A DNA stretch of 57,378 nucleotides from JBOIBN01 sp050739575 (GCA_050739575.1 JBOIBN010000004.1:1-57378); one strand, 5' to 3'. Shown: positions 8,756 to 17,869, counted from the stretch's first letter. Program-made: numbers and translations. The notes: generated from the sequence alone by a model not told the origin.

Positions 8756-9215
8756 GTTCACTGGCAATCTCGATAGTGATGTAAATTTTAACATCCCGTG
8801 GAAGTCCCCCGGATGCTGCCAGGCGATCAATGGCGGCGTCCGCTGCTCGCCGACGGGTCTCGGAATCGAACCGGCCCACTTTCCTCCATGCCAGACGCCT
8901 GTTCAGCTCCCTATGCTAAGCCTCTATTCCGGCGGACAAAACCGGACTCTTCCACAGACCCTGTGGATAACTCTGTGGACGAAATGCGGACGCCGATATT
9001 GTGCCCCGTATTAAAAGCCTGCCGCTCTCAGATTGACCAATTTTTCACCAATCGAATTATCAACTATAAAATCAATGGCTTACAATACAAGGATCGGATT
9101 GCTTGGATATCGGCCGATCAGAGATCGGAGCCGATCGGAGACACCATCAGGCGACTGTGTATAACCCCATGATTCTGCTCGATCCATAAGCGGATAGGGG
9201 TGGTAAATACAGCGC
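8756..9215. other. Gene-free 460-base spacer with DnaA boxes, AT-rich core and GATC cluster (oriC-like)
   Basis: No credible gene lies between bL31 and hemW. There is a perfect DnaA box (TGTGGATAA, 8962-8970), two two-mismatch boxes beside it (8948-8956 and 8974-8982), and a second box matching TTATNCACA on the reverse strand (9156-9164). Between them is an AT-rich stretch (about 9037-9090), and five GATC sites lie within 9092-9184, four of them in repeated GATCGGA/GATCAGA units. This resembles a replication origin or another DnaA-binding site, but no dnaA, dnaN or mnmG gene is adjacent, so the assignment is tentative. Confidence 0.4.
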
Positions 9216-10430
9216 TCATGCCGGTAAAAACCGGGTCAAAACCTCGTTGAGGCAATCCAGACCGCGGGCCGTCGCACGTGCCCCATGCGCGTCCTGCTTG
9301 ATCAATTCGCCGACGGCTACCCCCTGCTCTAATTCAGCCGCGAGAACCGCCCGATCAAGACCGGTGCGCGCCTCGAATTCCACCCACGCAAACCCTTCCA
9401 CCCGTCGCAACGCGCCAAGCAGAAACTCGAACGTCCGCTCCGCAGGAAGCACGAATCGTTCGCTCTTGATTGCCGCTGCGGTTCCGGCCTCGCGAAGATA
9501 GCCGTTCGGGGAAACGGTCCGCACGGTTCGCACAATCGTGGCGCCGCAGCAGCGCTTGCCGTGCGCGCCGGGACCCAGGCCGATGTAATCGCCGTAGCGC
9601 CAGTAGTTGTCGTTGTGGCGACAGCGTCGCGTGGGGCGGGCAAAGGCCGATATCTCATATCGGAAATAGCCGCCCGCGGCAAGACGGTCGTGGCCGATCG
9701 TTTCGATCCGTGCCGCCTCGGGTTCCGGCGGAAGTCTCGGCGGGCGCCGATGGAAGGCCGTCCCAACCTCGAGCGTCAATTCGTAGTAGGAGATGTGAGC
9801 AGGCGAAAGAGCGATCGCCTGCTCGACATCCGCCAGTGCGCCCGTCGAATCTTGATCCGGCAACGCGTACATAAGGTCCAGGTTGAAATTCGCAAGGTCG
9901 GCGCGATGCAATTCTTCCGCTGCGGCAACGGCTTCCCGCGCCGAATGGATGCGTCCCAATCGTTTGAGCATTGCATCATCGAAGCTCTGCACGCCGAGAG
10001 ATACGCGGTTGATTCCGACAGCGGCGTATTCGGCGAAGCGTCCGCGCTCGATGGTTCCCGGATTGGCCTCGATCGTCACTTCGGCATCCGCGGCAAGCGG
10101 CAGGCGCGCGCGGATGCCCGCGAGCAGGCGGGAGATCGTTTCCGGTGCGAGCAGACTCGGCGTGCCGCCACCGAGGAAAACACTGATCACAGGCGTCGCC
10201 GTCGGACGCCGTTCGAGTTCAAGATCAAGATCGGCCAGTACAGCGGCGAGGTAGGCCGCCGCCGGCAGCGCGCCCCGCAATGCATGCGAGTTGAAGTCGC
10301 AGTAAGGGCATTTGGCGATGCACCAGGGCACATGTACGTAGAGCGCGAGTGGTGCGCGTTCCAGCGCCGCTGTCTCGCTGCCGGCCCCTATAATGGTCGT
10401 TTCCGCCGTCGCCGTCTCGCCGATGCCCAA
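9216..10430 (-). CDS. hemW: Radical SAM heme chaperone HemW (HemN-like)
   Basis: The protein carries the radical SAM cluster motif CIAKCPYC directly after LALYVHVPW, then FLGGGTPSLL, IEANPG and GVNRVSLG-like segments (here INRVSLGVQSFDD). The C-terminal domain matches HemW (YEISAFA, NDNYWRYGDYIGLGPGAHG). HemW delivers heme to target proteins and is distinct from coproporphyrinogen oxidase HemN. The furthest start I can justify is a TTG at 10430; family members usually start about 8 residues before LALYVH, but no ATG, GTG or TTG is available there, so the exact start is open. The 5' end overlaps the divergent pepN gene. Confidence 0.9.
   Translation of the reverse strand: MGIGETATAETTIIGAGSETAALERAPLALYVHVPWCIAKCPYCDFNSHALRGALPAAAYLAAVLADLDLELERRPTATPVISVFLGGGTPSLLAPETISRLLAGIRARLPLAADAEVTIEANPGTIERGRFAEYAAVGINRVSLGVQSFDDAMLKRLGRIHSAREAVAAAEELHRADLANFNLDLMYALPDQDSTGALADVEQAIALSPAHISYYELTLEVGTAFHRRPPRLPPEPEAARIETIGHDRLAAGGYFRYEISAFARPTRRCRHNDNYWRYGDYIGLGPGAHGKRCCGATIVRTVRTVSPNGYLREAGTAAAIKSERFVLPAERTFEFLLGALRRVEGFAWVEFEARTGLDRAVLAAELEQGVAVGELIKQDAHGARATARGLDCLNEVLTRFLPA
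10389..10394 (+). promoter_or_regulatory. Possible -10 element for pepN
   Basis: A perfect TATAAT lies 29 bases before the preferred pepN ATG at 10423. No clear -35 is seen. If used, it lies inside the 5' coding part of the divergent hemW gene, which argues for starting pepN at 10423 rather than at the ATG at 10393 that overlaps this hexamer. Confidence 0.35.
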
Positions 10431-13071
10431 TGCCGATACCCACAGAATCGTTCGCCTCGCAGACTATACCCTGCCCGCCTATTTGATCGATGCCGCGCGG
10501 CTCGATTTTCTGCTCGGCGAGAACGGCACGGAAGTCCGCGCGGAACTCGAACTGCGGCGCAATACTGCGAGTTCGGAACCAGCCGATTCCCTGAATCTCG
10601 ACGGAGAAGGGTTGGAGCTACTTTCCATCGCCATCGACGGTGAAGCACTGCCGAGCAACCGTTATCGGGCGACGGCGGACGGACTGACGATTCAAGCGCC
10701 GCCCGACAGCTTCACGCTCGCGACCCGGGTGCGCATCCACCCCGAAGCCAATACGGCGCTCTCCGGCCTTTACAAATCTTCGGGCAATTTCTGCACCCAG
10801 TGCGAGGCCGAAGGATTCCGGCGCATTACCTGGTATCTCGACCGCCCGGACGTACTCGCACGTTTCACAACTCGCATCGAGACGCAGCGGGAAGCCTATC
10901 CCGTGCTGCTCTCCAACGGCAATCTGATCGATTCGGGCCTTCTCGACAACGACCGGCACTACGCCGTCTGGGAAGATCCCTTCCCAAAACCCGCCTATCT
11001 CTTCGCGCTGGTTGCAGGACGTCTCGCCTGCCGCGAAGACGAATTCATCACCGCCTCCGGCCGCCCGGTTGCGCTCCGGCTTTATGTCGAGGCGCACAAC
11101 CTCGAACGCACGGCACACGCGATGGCCTCGCTCAAGCGGGCCATGCGCTGGGACGAGGAACACTACGGACGCGAATACGATCTCGACGTCTTCATGTTCG
11201 TCGCCGTGGACGACTTCAACATGGGCGCGATGGAAAACAAGGGCCTCAACATCTTCAATTCCAGATACGTGCTCGCCAATCCGGACACCGCAACCGACCA
11301 GGACTTCGCCGCGATCGAGTCCGTCGTCGGACACGAATACTTCCATAACTGGACCGGCGACCGGGTGACGCTGCGCGACTGGTTCCAGCTCTCGCTCAAG
11401 GAGGGGCTTACCGTCTTTCGCGAGCAGTCCTTCGCCGCCGACATGGGCTCTGCCGCAGTCAAGCGCATCCGCGACGTGCGCACCTTGCGCGCGCTCCAGT
11501 TCGCCGAGGACGCGGGGCCCATGGCGCATCCGGTACGGCCCGAGCAGTATCTCGAAATCAACAATTTCTACACCGCGACGGTGTATGAGAAGGGCGCCGA
11601 GTTGCTGCGCATGTACCGCACGCTGCTTGGTCCCGAAGGATTTCGCCACGGCATGGACCTCTACTTCGAGCGCCACGACGGCCAAGCGGTGACGACCGAC
11701 GATTTTCGCGCCGCGATGAGCGACGCCAACGAAGTGGATCTTTCCCAATTTGCGCGCTGGTACGAAGTTTCTGGCACCCCGCGGCTTGAAGTCACGGGGC
11801 GCTACGACGCCGCAAATCGTCGCTACACTCTGGCCGTGCGCCAGGTGCACAGAGACACGCCTGGCCAGCCGGCGGCGGACAAGCCGGCACTACTCATTCC
11901 ACTCGCGATGGGGTTCCTCGGCCCCGATGACGCGCCGCTACCGCTCAAACTTAGCGGTGAGACGGACGCACCGAAGGAGCGCGTACTGTGGCTGCGTGAT
12001 TTTACGGAGAGCTTCGTATTCGAAGACATTCCGGCCCCGCCAGTGCCTTCGCTGCTGCGCGGATTCTCGGCGCCCGTGCGGCTCAAGTTCCCCTATACCG
12101 ATGAGGAACTGGCCTTTCTCGTCGCCCACGATCCCGATTCCTTCAATCGCTGGAACGCGGCCGAGACGCTCATCGTGCGCATCGTCAAGGCCGCAATAGC
12201 GAACCCCGGCGCGGCCGATTCGCCGCCACCCGAGGTGCTGACTGGCGCGTGGCGGGCGCTGCTCGCCGGTGAAACGCTCGATCCGGCGCTGGTCGCCGAA
12301 ACGCTCAGCCTGCCGACCGAAACCGAACTTGCACAGGCGTTCGAGCGCGTAGATGTTGAAGCACTCCACGCCGCGCGTCGCAATCTTAAGCGCGGGCTTG
12401 CCGCTGCGCTCGAACCGGAGTTCCTGGCCGTTCTCGAACGCAGCGCGCCGAGCGATCCCTATCGCTACGACCCGCAGGAGGCAGGCCGGCGCCGCTTATA
12501 CGCCGTGGCGCTCGATTATCTCGGCGCGCTCGAGAGCGCCGCGCATCTTGCAAGGGCCGAGGCCGCGTTCGATTCGGCCGACAACATGAGTGATCGCTTG
12601 GCCGCGCTGGCCGTGCTCGCGCATCACGACAAACCCGCGCGGACCAAGGCGCTCGGATATTTTCGCGCCCGTTACGCCGATCAACCACTGGTGCTCGACA
12701 AATGGCTCGCACTGCAGGCCAACGCGCCACTCGCGGGGGCGCTCGAACGCGTGCGCTCGCTCATGGACGATCCCGTATTCACGCTGGCAAACCCCAACCG
12801 GGTGCGCGCGTTGATCGGCTCCTTCGCCCACAATAATCACTCCGGCTTCCATGCGGCGGGCGGAAACGCGTACCGCTTCGTGGCCGATCAGGTTCTCGCG
12901 CTCGATGCGCTCAATCCCCAAGTCGCCGCACGGCTGGTGACCTGCTTTGCGCACTGGCGGCGCTACGACGACGCGCGTCGGGAACGGATGCGCGTCGAAC
13001 TCGAACGCATGGCCGCCGCGCCCGCGCTCTCGCGCGACGTTTACGAAATTATCGCCCGCAGCCTTGCCTGA
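10423..13071 (+). CDS. pepN: Aminopeptidase N (M1 family zinc metallopeptidase)
   Basis: The 882-residue product (from ATG 10423; another in-frame ATG lies at 10393) has the M1 exopeptidase motif GAMEN at about residues 268-272 and the zinc site HEYFHNWTG at about 304-312, with the third ligand Glu in LKEGLTVFREQ. The ordering of N-terminal beta domain, thermolysin-like domain and long helical C-terminal domain matches the E. coli PepN type in length. It removes N-terminal residues from cytoplasmic peptides. argS follows immediately: the first in-frame GTG of that frame abuts the pepN stop. Confidence 0.95.
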   Translation: MPNADTHRIVRLADYTLPAYLIDAARLDFLLGENGTEVRAELELRRNTASSEPADSLNLDGEGLELLSIAIDGEALPSNRYRATADGLTIQAPPDSFTLATRVRIHPEANTALSGLYKSSGNFCTQCEAEGFRRITWYLDRPDVLARFTTRIETQREAYPVLLSNGNLIDSGLLDNDRHYAVWEDPFPKPAYLFALVAGRLACREDEFITASGRPVALRLYVEAHNLERTAHAMASLKRAMRWDEEHYGREYDLDVFMFVAVDDFNMGAMENKGLNIFNSRYVLANPDTATDQDFAAIESVVGHEYFHNWTGDRVTLRDWFQLSLKEGLTVFREQSFAADMGSAAVKRIRDVRTLRALQFAEDAGPMAHPVRPEQYLEINNFYTATVYEKGAELLRMYRTLLGPEGFRHGMDLYFERHDGQAVTTDDFRAAMSDANEVDLSQFARWYEVSGTPRLEVTGRYDAANRRYTLAVRQVHRDTPGQPAADKPALLIPLAMGFLGPDDAPLPLKLSGETDAPKERVLWLRDFTESFVFEDIPAPPVPSLLRGFSAPVRLKFPYTDEELAFLVAHDPDSFNRWNAAETLIVRIVKAAIANPGAADSPPPEVLTGAWRALLAGETLDPALVAETLSLPTETELAQAFERVDVEALHAARRNLKRGLAAALEPEFLAVLERSAPSDPYRYDPQEAGRRRLYAVALDYLGALESAAHLARAEAAFDSADNMSDRLAALAVLAHHDKPARTKALGYFRARYADQPLVLDKWLALQANAPLAGALERVRSLMDDPVFTLANPNRVRALIGSFAHNNHSGFHAAGGNAYRFVADQVLALDALNPQVAARLVTCFAHWRRYDDARRERMRVELERMAAAPALSRDVYEIIARSLA

Positions 13072-13125
13072 GTGGCCCATCCCGTCGTTCCTTACAATGA
13101 TCCCGTCCCGATCCGGTTCGCGAAC

Positions 13126-14856
13126 TTGAAAGCGCTCATCGAAAAACTCGTCACCCAGGCGCTGGATACGCTTGGCATCGAATCCGAGGCGCGCGGACCG
13201 GTCGCGATCGAGCGCGCGCGTAATCCCGAACACGGGGATTACGCCACCAATGCAGCATTGGTTCTAGCGGGCGCGACGGGCGAGGAGCCGCGCGCACTCG
13301 CCGCAAAAATCATCGCCGCACTCCCCGCTTCGAAACTCGTTGCCAAAACCGAAATTGCCGGACCCGGGTTCATCAATTTTTGCCTTGCGCCCACGGCCTG
13401 GCATGCGGAACTCGCGCGCATTCTCGCTGCCGCCGAGCGCTACGGCACAAGCGACACGGGCGGCGGCGGCCGCATCCTGCTCGAGTTCGTCTCCGCCAAT
13501 CCGACCGGCCCACTGCACGTCGGACACGGACGCAACGCCGCCTACGGCGACTCGCTTGCGCGCATTCTCGCCGCCGCCGGTTACCGGATCGAGCGCGAGT
13601 ATTACGCGAACGATGCCGGTCGTCAGGCCGACATTCTCGCCGTCAGCGTGTGGCTGGCCGTGCTTGCATTGGCCGGCGAGACGCCGCATTCCCCTGGCGC
13701 CGGCTACCCCGGCGACTACATCCGCGCAACCGCGGAGCAAATTGCGCCGCAATTCGAGGGCCATCTCGTGCGTCCGTGGCCGGAGATTGCCGCCGGTCTG
13801 CCGCCCGACGCACCCGTCGGCGACAAGGAAGCCCACATGGACGCGCTCATTGCGCGCGCGAGAACCCTGCTGGGCGAGGACTACGCAAGATTGCGGCGGG
13901 CGGCGCTCGACGTTCAGATTGCCGTCATCCGCGCCACGCTCGATCGCTTCGATGTGCGCTTCGATCGCTGGTTCTCGGAAGAAACTCTGGTCGCGGGCGA
14001 AGCCGTGGCGCACGCGCTCGAACGGCTCGCCGCGAGCAGCCATACCTACGAAGCCGATGGCGCGCTGTGGCTCGCTTCCTCCAAACTGGGCGACGAGAAG
14101 GATCGGGTGCTCCGCCGCCGCGACGGCAGCACTACCTATTTCGCGAGCGACGTCGCCTACCATCTCGACAAGCTGGAACGCGGCAACGATCTCCTGATCG
14201 ACGTATGGGGCGCGGATCATCACGGCTATATCGCGCGCGTGCGAGCCGCAATCGAAGCGCTCAGCGGGAGGCGCGATGCCTTCGAGGTGCGCCTGATCCA
14301 GTTCGTAACGCTGTCCTCGGGCCGCATGGGCAAGCGCAGCGGCAACTTCGTGACGCTGGATGAATTGCTCGCGGAGGCCGGCGCCGATGCCGCCCGTTTC
14401 TTCTACCTTGCGCGCTCGCACGATCAGCATCTGGAGTTCGACGTCGAACTTGCACGCGCGCGGACCAGCGACAATCCCGTTTACTACGTGCAGTACGCGC
14501 ACGCTCGGGTCGCAAGCGTCTGGCGTCAACTCGCCGAGAAGGGATACGCATGGAACGAGGCGGACGCCGCTGACAACCTGGCCCGGCTCGTCGAGCCGCA
14601 GGAAATTGCGCTGCTCAACCGGCTGGCGCGTTTTCCCGAGGTCGTCGCCACCGCCGCGGCCCAGCGCGCGCCGCATGCCGTCGCCCACTATCTGGGGGAG
14701 GTGGCGCAGGCTTTCCATGTCTGGTACAACAGTTGCACCTTTCTGGTCGAGGATGCAGCCTTGCGCAATGCCCGCCTTGCACTTGCCCAAGCCACCCGGC
14801 ACATCATCGCGAACGGGCTCGGATTGCTCGGCGTTTCGGCACCGGAGCGGATGTAA
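13126..14856 (+). CDS. argS: Arginyl-tRNA synthetase
   Basis: This class I synthetase charges tRNA-Arg. It has the HIGH-type motif HVGHG (about residues 131-135), the KMSKS equivalent GRMGKRSGN, and the C-terminal anticodon-binding DALR domain. The frame is open from a GTG at 13072, but the family N-terminus begins at LKALIEKLV. I therefore prefer the TTG at 13126, with a TACAAT -10-like hexamer at 13093-13098. The start is uncertain by 18 codons. The stop overlaps the next start (TAATG). Confidence 0.93.
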   Translation: MKALIEKLVTQALDTLGIESEARGPVAIERARNPEHGDYATNAALVLAGATGEEPRALAAKIIAALPASKLVAKTEIAGPGFINFCLAPTAWHAELARILAAAERYGTSDTGGGGRILLEFVSANPTGPLHVGHGRNAAYGDSLARILAAAGYRIEREYYANDAGRQADILAVSVWLAVLALAGETPHSPGAGYPGDYIRATAEQIAPQFEGHLVRPWPEIAAGLPPDAPVGDKEAHMDALIARARTLLGEDYARLRRAALDVQIAVIRATLDRFDVRFDRWFSEETLVAGEAVAHALERLAASSHTYEADGALWLASSKLGDEKDRVLRRRDGSTTYFASDVAYHLDKLERGNDLLIDVWGADHHGYIARVRAAIEALSGRRDAFEVRLIQFVTLSSGRMGKRSGNFVTLDELLAEAGADAARFFYLARSHDQHLEFDVELARARTSDNPVYYVQYAHARVASVWRQLAEKGYAWNEADAADNLARLVEPQEIALLNRLARFPEVVATAAAQRAPHAVAHYLGEVAQAFHVWYNSCTFLVEDAALRNARLALAQATRHIIANGLGLLGVSAPERM

Positions 14857-15428
14857 TGAGTCCGCAACGCAGTCAACCATCGCGCAACGGCAAACGAAAG
14901 AGTGCCGGCACCGGCCCGCTCTGGTTCGTCGCCGGCGGGCTCCTCGCGGTACTCGTGATCTTCGGCTTCCCGGCTCTGCGCGATGCATTCCAGCATGTCG
15001 GGCATTCGACGGCCCAACATGCGGAAGCGCTCAAGGGCAAACTCGTGGAAACAACAACGGTGCCCCCGGCGACCGGCGCGACGGCGGCCCAATTCGACTT
15101 CTATCAGTTGCTGTCGCATCCGACCCAGATTCTTACCTCGCGGGAAACCCGCGAAGTACAGCCCTCGGCTACCTCGAATTCGGTGGCGACACCTGGAGCC
15201 TACATACTGCAAGTGGCTTCCTTCCGCGCCGACAAGGATGCCGAGGCGCTCAAGGCCCAACTCGCACTGTGGGGCGTTTCGGCGAGCGTCCAGCCGGTGA
15301 ACGTGCAAGGCGAGACGTGGCACCGCGTGCGGGTCGGGCCGGTAAGCGATCTCGCCGCCCTGAACACGCTGCGCAGCAAACTCGCGGCGCATAAACTCCA
15401 GCCGCTGGTTATGCGCGTCGGCAACTGA
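14856..15428 (+). CDS. SPOR-domain (FtsN-like) protein
   Basis: The 190-residue protein has a basic N-terminus, one membrane segment at about residues 22-44 and a low-complexity periplasmic linker. The C-terminal SPOR domain (about 112-190) contains YILQVASFRADKDAEALK and WHRVRVGP. SPOR domains bind denuded septal peptidoglycan, so a division or cell-envelope role is likely. Its position directly after argS matches other gammaproteobacteria where an FtsN-like gene follows argS. The start ATG at 14856 overlaps the argS stop by one base. The region that would interact with FtsA is too short to confirm orthology with FtsN. Confidence 0.85.
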   Translation: MSPQRSQPSRNGKRKSAGTGPLWFVAGGLLAVLVIFGFPALRDAFQHVGHSTAQHAEALKGKLVETTTVPPATGATAAQFDFYQLLSHPTQILTSRETREVQPSATSNSVATPGAYILQVASFRADKDAEALKAQLALWGVSASVQPVNVQGETWHRVRVGPVSDLAALNTLRSKLAAHKLQPLVMRVGN

Positions 15429-15512
15429 TCTGCGCAAAGACGGAAACGGTCCCCGAACGGGCTGAAAATTGTCGCCGACAGAATATTTGCGGATGATCTT
15501 TCCCGAGTTCCC

Positions 15513-15518
15513 TATAAT
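15513..15518 (+). promoter_or_regulatory. Possible -10 element close to the PEBP gene start
   Basis: A perfect TATAAT ends only 7 bases before the ATG at 15526, so a transcript from it would start at about the first codon (leaderless). A TTGCGG at 15487-15492 is 20 bases away, longer than optimal. The match may be coincidental. Confidence 0.3.
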
Positions 15519-15525
15519 TGAAGGC

Positions 15526-16056
15526 ATGCGCAAACTTGTCCTGTTGCCGGTTGCCGTACTGCTCGTCGGTGCGCCCGTACTCGCTCGCGCCGGCGATTTC
15601 ACGCTCGCCTCGCCGGCATTCGCCGATCACGCCACGATCCCGCAGCGCTATACCTGCAACGGCGCCGGCATCTCGCCGCCGCTCGTCTGGAGCGGCGCTC
15701 CGCGCGGCACGCGCGCCTATGCACTCATCGTCACCGATCCCGATGCGCCCGATCCGGCCCATCCGACCCATACCTTCGTGCATTGGGTGGCCTTCAATCT
15801 TCCGGCCGCGACCACTGCGCTCACCTCCGGTGCCGCACTGCCCCGCGGCACGCGTCCGGGCTTAAACGGCACGGGGCATACCGGCTACACGCCGCCCTGC
15901 CCGCCGATCGGCCAGCACCGCTATTTTTTCCGCCTGTTCGCGCTCGATGCCCCACTTGAAATCGGCGCTCATCCGGACCGCGCCGCACTGCTCAAGGCCA
16001 TGCACGGACACGTCTTGGCCCGGGCGGTGCTCATTGGCACCTACGCCCATCACTGA
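15526..16056 (+). CDS. YbhB/YbcL-family (phosphatidylethanolamine-binding-like) exported protein
   Basis: The 176-residue protein has a signal peptide (MRKLVLLPVAVLL, cleavage near ARA) and the PEBP fold signatures: TCNGAGISPPLVWSG, TDPDAPDP, the HWVAFNLP strand, and GYTPPCPP with the conserved ligand-pocket residues. The bacterial family is periplasmic or cytoplasmic with poorly defined ligands. I chose ATG 15526 because it places the signal peptide at the N-terminus. The next gene begins one base after its stop. Confidence 0.88.
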   Translation: MRKLVLLPVAVLLVGAPVLARAGDFTLASPAFADHATIPQRYTCNGAGISPPLVWSGAPRGTRAYALIVTDPDAPDPAHPTHTFVHWVAFNLPAATTALTSGAALPRGTRPGLNGTGHTGYTPPCPPIGQHRYFFRLFALDAPLEIGAHPDRAALLKAMHGHVLARAVLIGTYAHH

Positions 16057-16057
16057 C

Positions 16058-17251
16058 GTGCGGCCGCCAGGCGCACGCCGCTGCAAGCGCGGCCTCGTGC
16101 CGATACTTGCCGCACTTGTGCTCGCGCTCAGTGCGAGCGTCCCGGCCGCAACTCCGGGCAACGGCGAGACGGCGGCCAAGCTCCACCGGCTGCAAGCCGA
16201 GATTGCAAAACTCAATGCCGCCGAACGCAGCGAGATTGCTCACAAACACAAACTGCTCGGCGAACTCGGCACACTCGAAGAACACATCGGCGCGCTCAAT
16301 CGGGAACTCGCGAGCCTTGCCGAACGCGAACACAAGCTCGCCGCACGCAAGCAGACTCTGGAACAACAGACGGCTCAGGCCGAGAACACGGCGGTCGCGG
16401 CGCAACAGGAACTCGGCACCATGCTCCGCGCCGCCTTCATTCTCGGACGTGAACCCGAGATCAAGCTTGCGCTAGAGGGCGACGATCCGACGACCGCCGC
16501 GCGCCTGCTCGGTTACTACGGCTACTACTCCCGTGCCCAATCCGAACATATCGCGACCCTCACCGCCGAGATCGCCAATTACCGCAAATTGCAGGACGCC
16601 GTTGCCGCCACCGCGCAGGAACTAGAAGAAACCGCCGCCGCCCGGCGCAAATCCCTGGCGGACCTTCAACAGACTCACAATCGGCGCGAGGCGGTAGTAA
16701 CGCAACTTACAAGCGACATAGCGAACAAACACGCCCAGGCCGAGTCCCTGCGCAGCGATGCCGCGCGGCTGGAGAAAATCGTTCAATCGGTGAGTCGCGA
16801 TATCGCGCAAATCCCGGTCGTGCCGCTGGAGAAAGTAGCTTTCGGGAAACTCCGCGGAAAACTGCCCTGGCCGGTCGCAGGGAAAATCGTGGACCGCTAT
16901 GGCGCACCGCGAGCCGAGGCTGTATCCGGTTGGCAGGCCGTGCGTATTGCCGCGCCGGCCGGCACCAAAGTGCGCGCGATCGCCTACGGACGCATTGCCT
17001 ATGCCGGTTGGCTACCTTATTATGGATTGGTGCTGATTCTCGACCACGGCGACGGTTTCCTCACCGTGTACGGTCACAACGAGGCGCTCTACAAACAGGT
17101 CGGAGACCAGGTGCGCCCCGGCGACGTAATCGCAACAGTCGGCGACAGCGGCGGCCAGCCGCGGCCCATGCTTTATTTCCAGATTCGCCACGACGATCAT
17201 CCTCTCAACCCCGAACAATGGTGCGCGCACGGCGCCCCGCCGCCGCGATAA
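16058..17251 (+). CDS. envC: EnvC-like murein hydrolase activator (LytM domain)
   Basis: Starting at the GTG one base after the previous stop gives a good signal peptide (RPPGARRCKRG, hydrophobic core, SVPAA). A long coiled coil (about residues 40-240) with heptads of Ala, Leu and Glu precedes a C-terminal LytM domain (about 270-390) with GGQPRPMLYFQIR. The first zinc-binding His of active M23 peptidases is missing (WQAVRI replaces the His-containing motif), as in E. coli EnvC. A non-catalytic activator of N-acetylmuramyl-L-alanine amidases at the septum is therefore the best call. With the SPOR protein it forms a small envelope/division cluster. Length 397 residues, normal for EnvC. Confidence 0.87.
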   Translation: MRPPGARRCKRGLVPILAALVLALSASVPAATPGNGETAAKLHRLQAEIAKLNAAERSEIAHKHKLLGELGTLEEHIGALNRELASLAEREHKLAARKQTLEQQTAQAENTAVAAQQELGTMLRAAFILGREPEIKLALEGDDPTTAARLLGYYGYYSRAQSEHIATLTAEIANYRKLQDAVAATAQELEETAAARRKSLADLQQTHNRREAVVTQLTSDIANKHAQAESLRSDAARLEKIVQSVSRDIAQIPVVPLEKVAFGKLRGKLPWPVAGKIVDRYGAPRAEAVSGWQAVRIAAPAGTKVRAIAYGRIAYAGWLPYYGLVLILDHGDGFLTVYGHNEALYKQVGDQVRPGDVIATVGDSGGQPRPMLYFQIRHDDHPLNPEQWCAHGAPPPR

Positions 17252-17345
17252 CTCGCGTTCGGTATCTGGATAAGTTTGACCTACCACAGGCGGCATCGCC
17301 GCGGAGAGCGCGTTGCACTTGCAACTTGAATCTACCAGACGCTCC

Positions 17346-17633
17346 TCAAGACGCTCTAACCCACCGAACAGATTTGTAGAGAAGAAAACACAGCATGGCT
17401 ATCAGGCCGTACAAGACTGCGTTACCAATGATGGAAATAATAATCACCTCTGTCATGGTATGCATAAGAACCATTGACAAATAAAATGGACAAAACAGAA
17501 ACGCTATAGTTAACCCCTCTTGACTACTCATGTGGTTAAACAAAAAGCCGTTATATGGAGCGTTTGGAAAAAGCATTACAGCTATTAGCATCCCGATGAC
17601 AGCGCCAAATAAAAATGCTCTTTTAAAGTTCAT
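17346..17633 (-). CDS. Small hydrophobic membrane protein, unknown
   Basis: The 95-residue product has two or three predicted membrane segments (about residues 5-22, 42-60 and 65-88). It uses AT-rich codons (Phe TTT, Ile ATT/ATA), unlike its GC-rich neighbours. An AGGA lies about 6 bases upstream of the ATG. I do not recognise the family. Together with the broken ORF next to it, this looks like recently acquired DNA between envC and the glycosyltransferase gene. Confidence 0.55.
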   Translation of the reverse strand: MNFKRAFLFGAVIGMLIAVMLFPNAPYNGFLFNHMSSQEGLTIAFLFCPFYLSMVLMHTMTEVIIISIIGNAVLYGLIAMLCFLLYKSVRWVRAS

Positions 17634-17656
17634 TCACTAATCCTATTACGGTTCGC

Positions 17657-17862
17657 CTAAGGCTCCCGGGCATCCGCATAAGTTGTCTCGTGATAATAGG
17701 CGTGCAGTTCGCCCATTAATATCCTTGGCAGAGGAGTCGTTTGCACATCGATGCCTACCTTTTGGAGCGCACGTCCAAGTTTAAGGCTCGGGTCTCGCGT
17801 CGTAGCGTCCGCATCGGGAATTGTGGTACGTCCACTAGTTCCTTAATGCGGTGATCATCCAT
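17657..17862 (-). pseudogene. Probable frameshifted small gene remnant
   Basis: The minus strand starts a frame at the ATG 17860-17862 (MDDHRIKELVDVP). It loses sense after about 13 codons, while another frame continues with protein-like sequence (TTIPDADATTRDPSLKLGRA, later GELHAYYHETTYADAREP) to a stop at 17657-17659. The second frame has no start of its own, and a stop codon sits just upstream of it. This pattern suits one short gene with a frameshift. I do not recognise the product. The base composition is nearer the adjacent AT-rich ORF than the core genes. Confidence 0.35.
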
Positions 17863-17869
17863 ATACAGA

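Noticed and set aside
8840..8900. tRNA-like T-arm on the minus strand (GGTTCGATTCC near 8870)
   Set aside because: The T stem does not pair properly (only three of five pairs), and no acceptor stem, anticodon arm or D arm can be built around it.
10618..11850. 410-codon frame opposite pepN
   Set aside because: No domain signal; the pepN zinc motif lies on the other strand and is unambiguous.
13264..14988. 574-codon frame opposite argS
   Set aside because: Arg- and Gly-rich composition without motifs; a shadow of a GC-rich gene.
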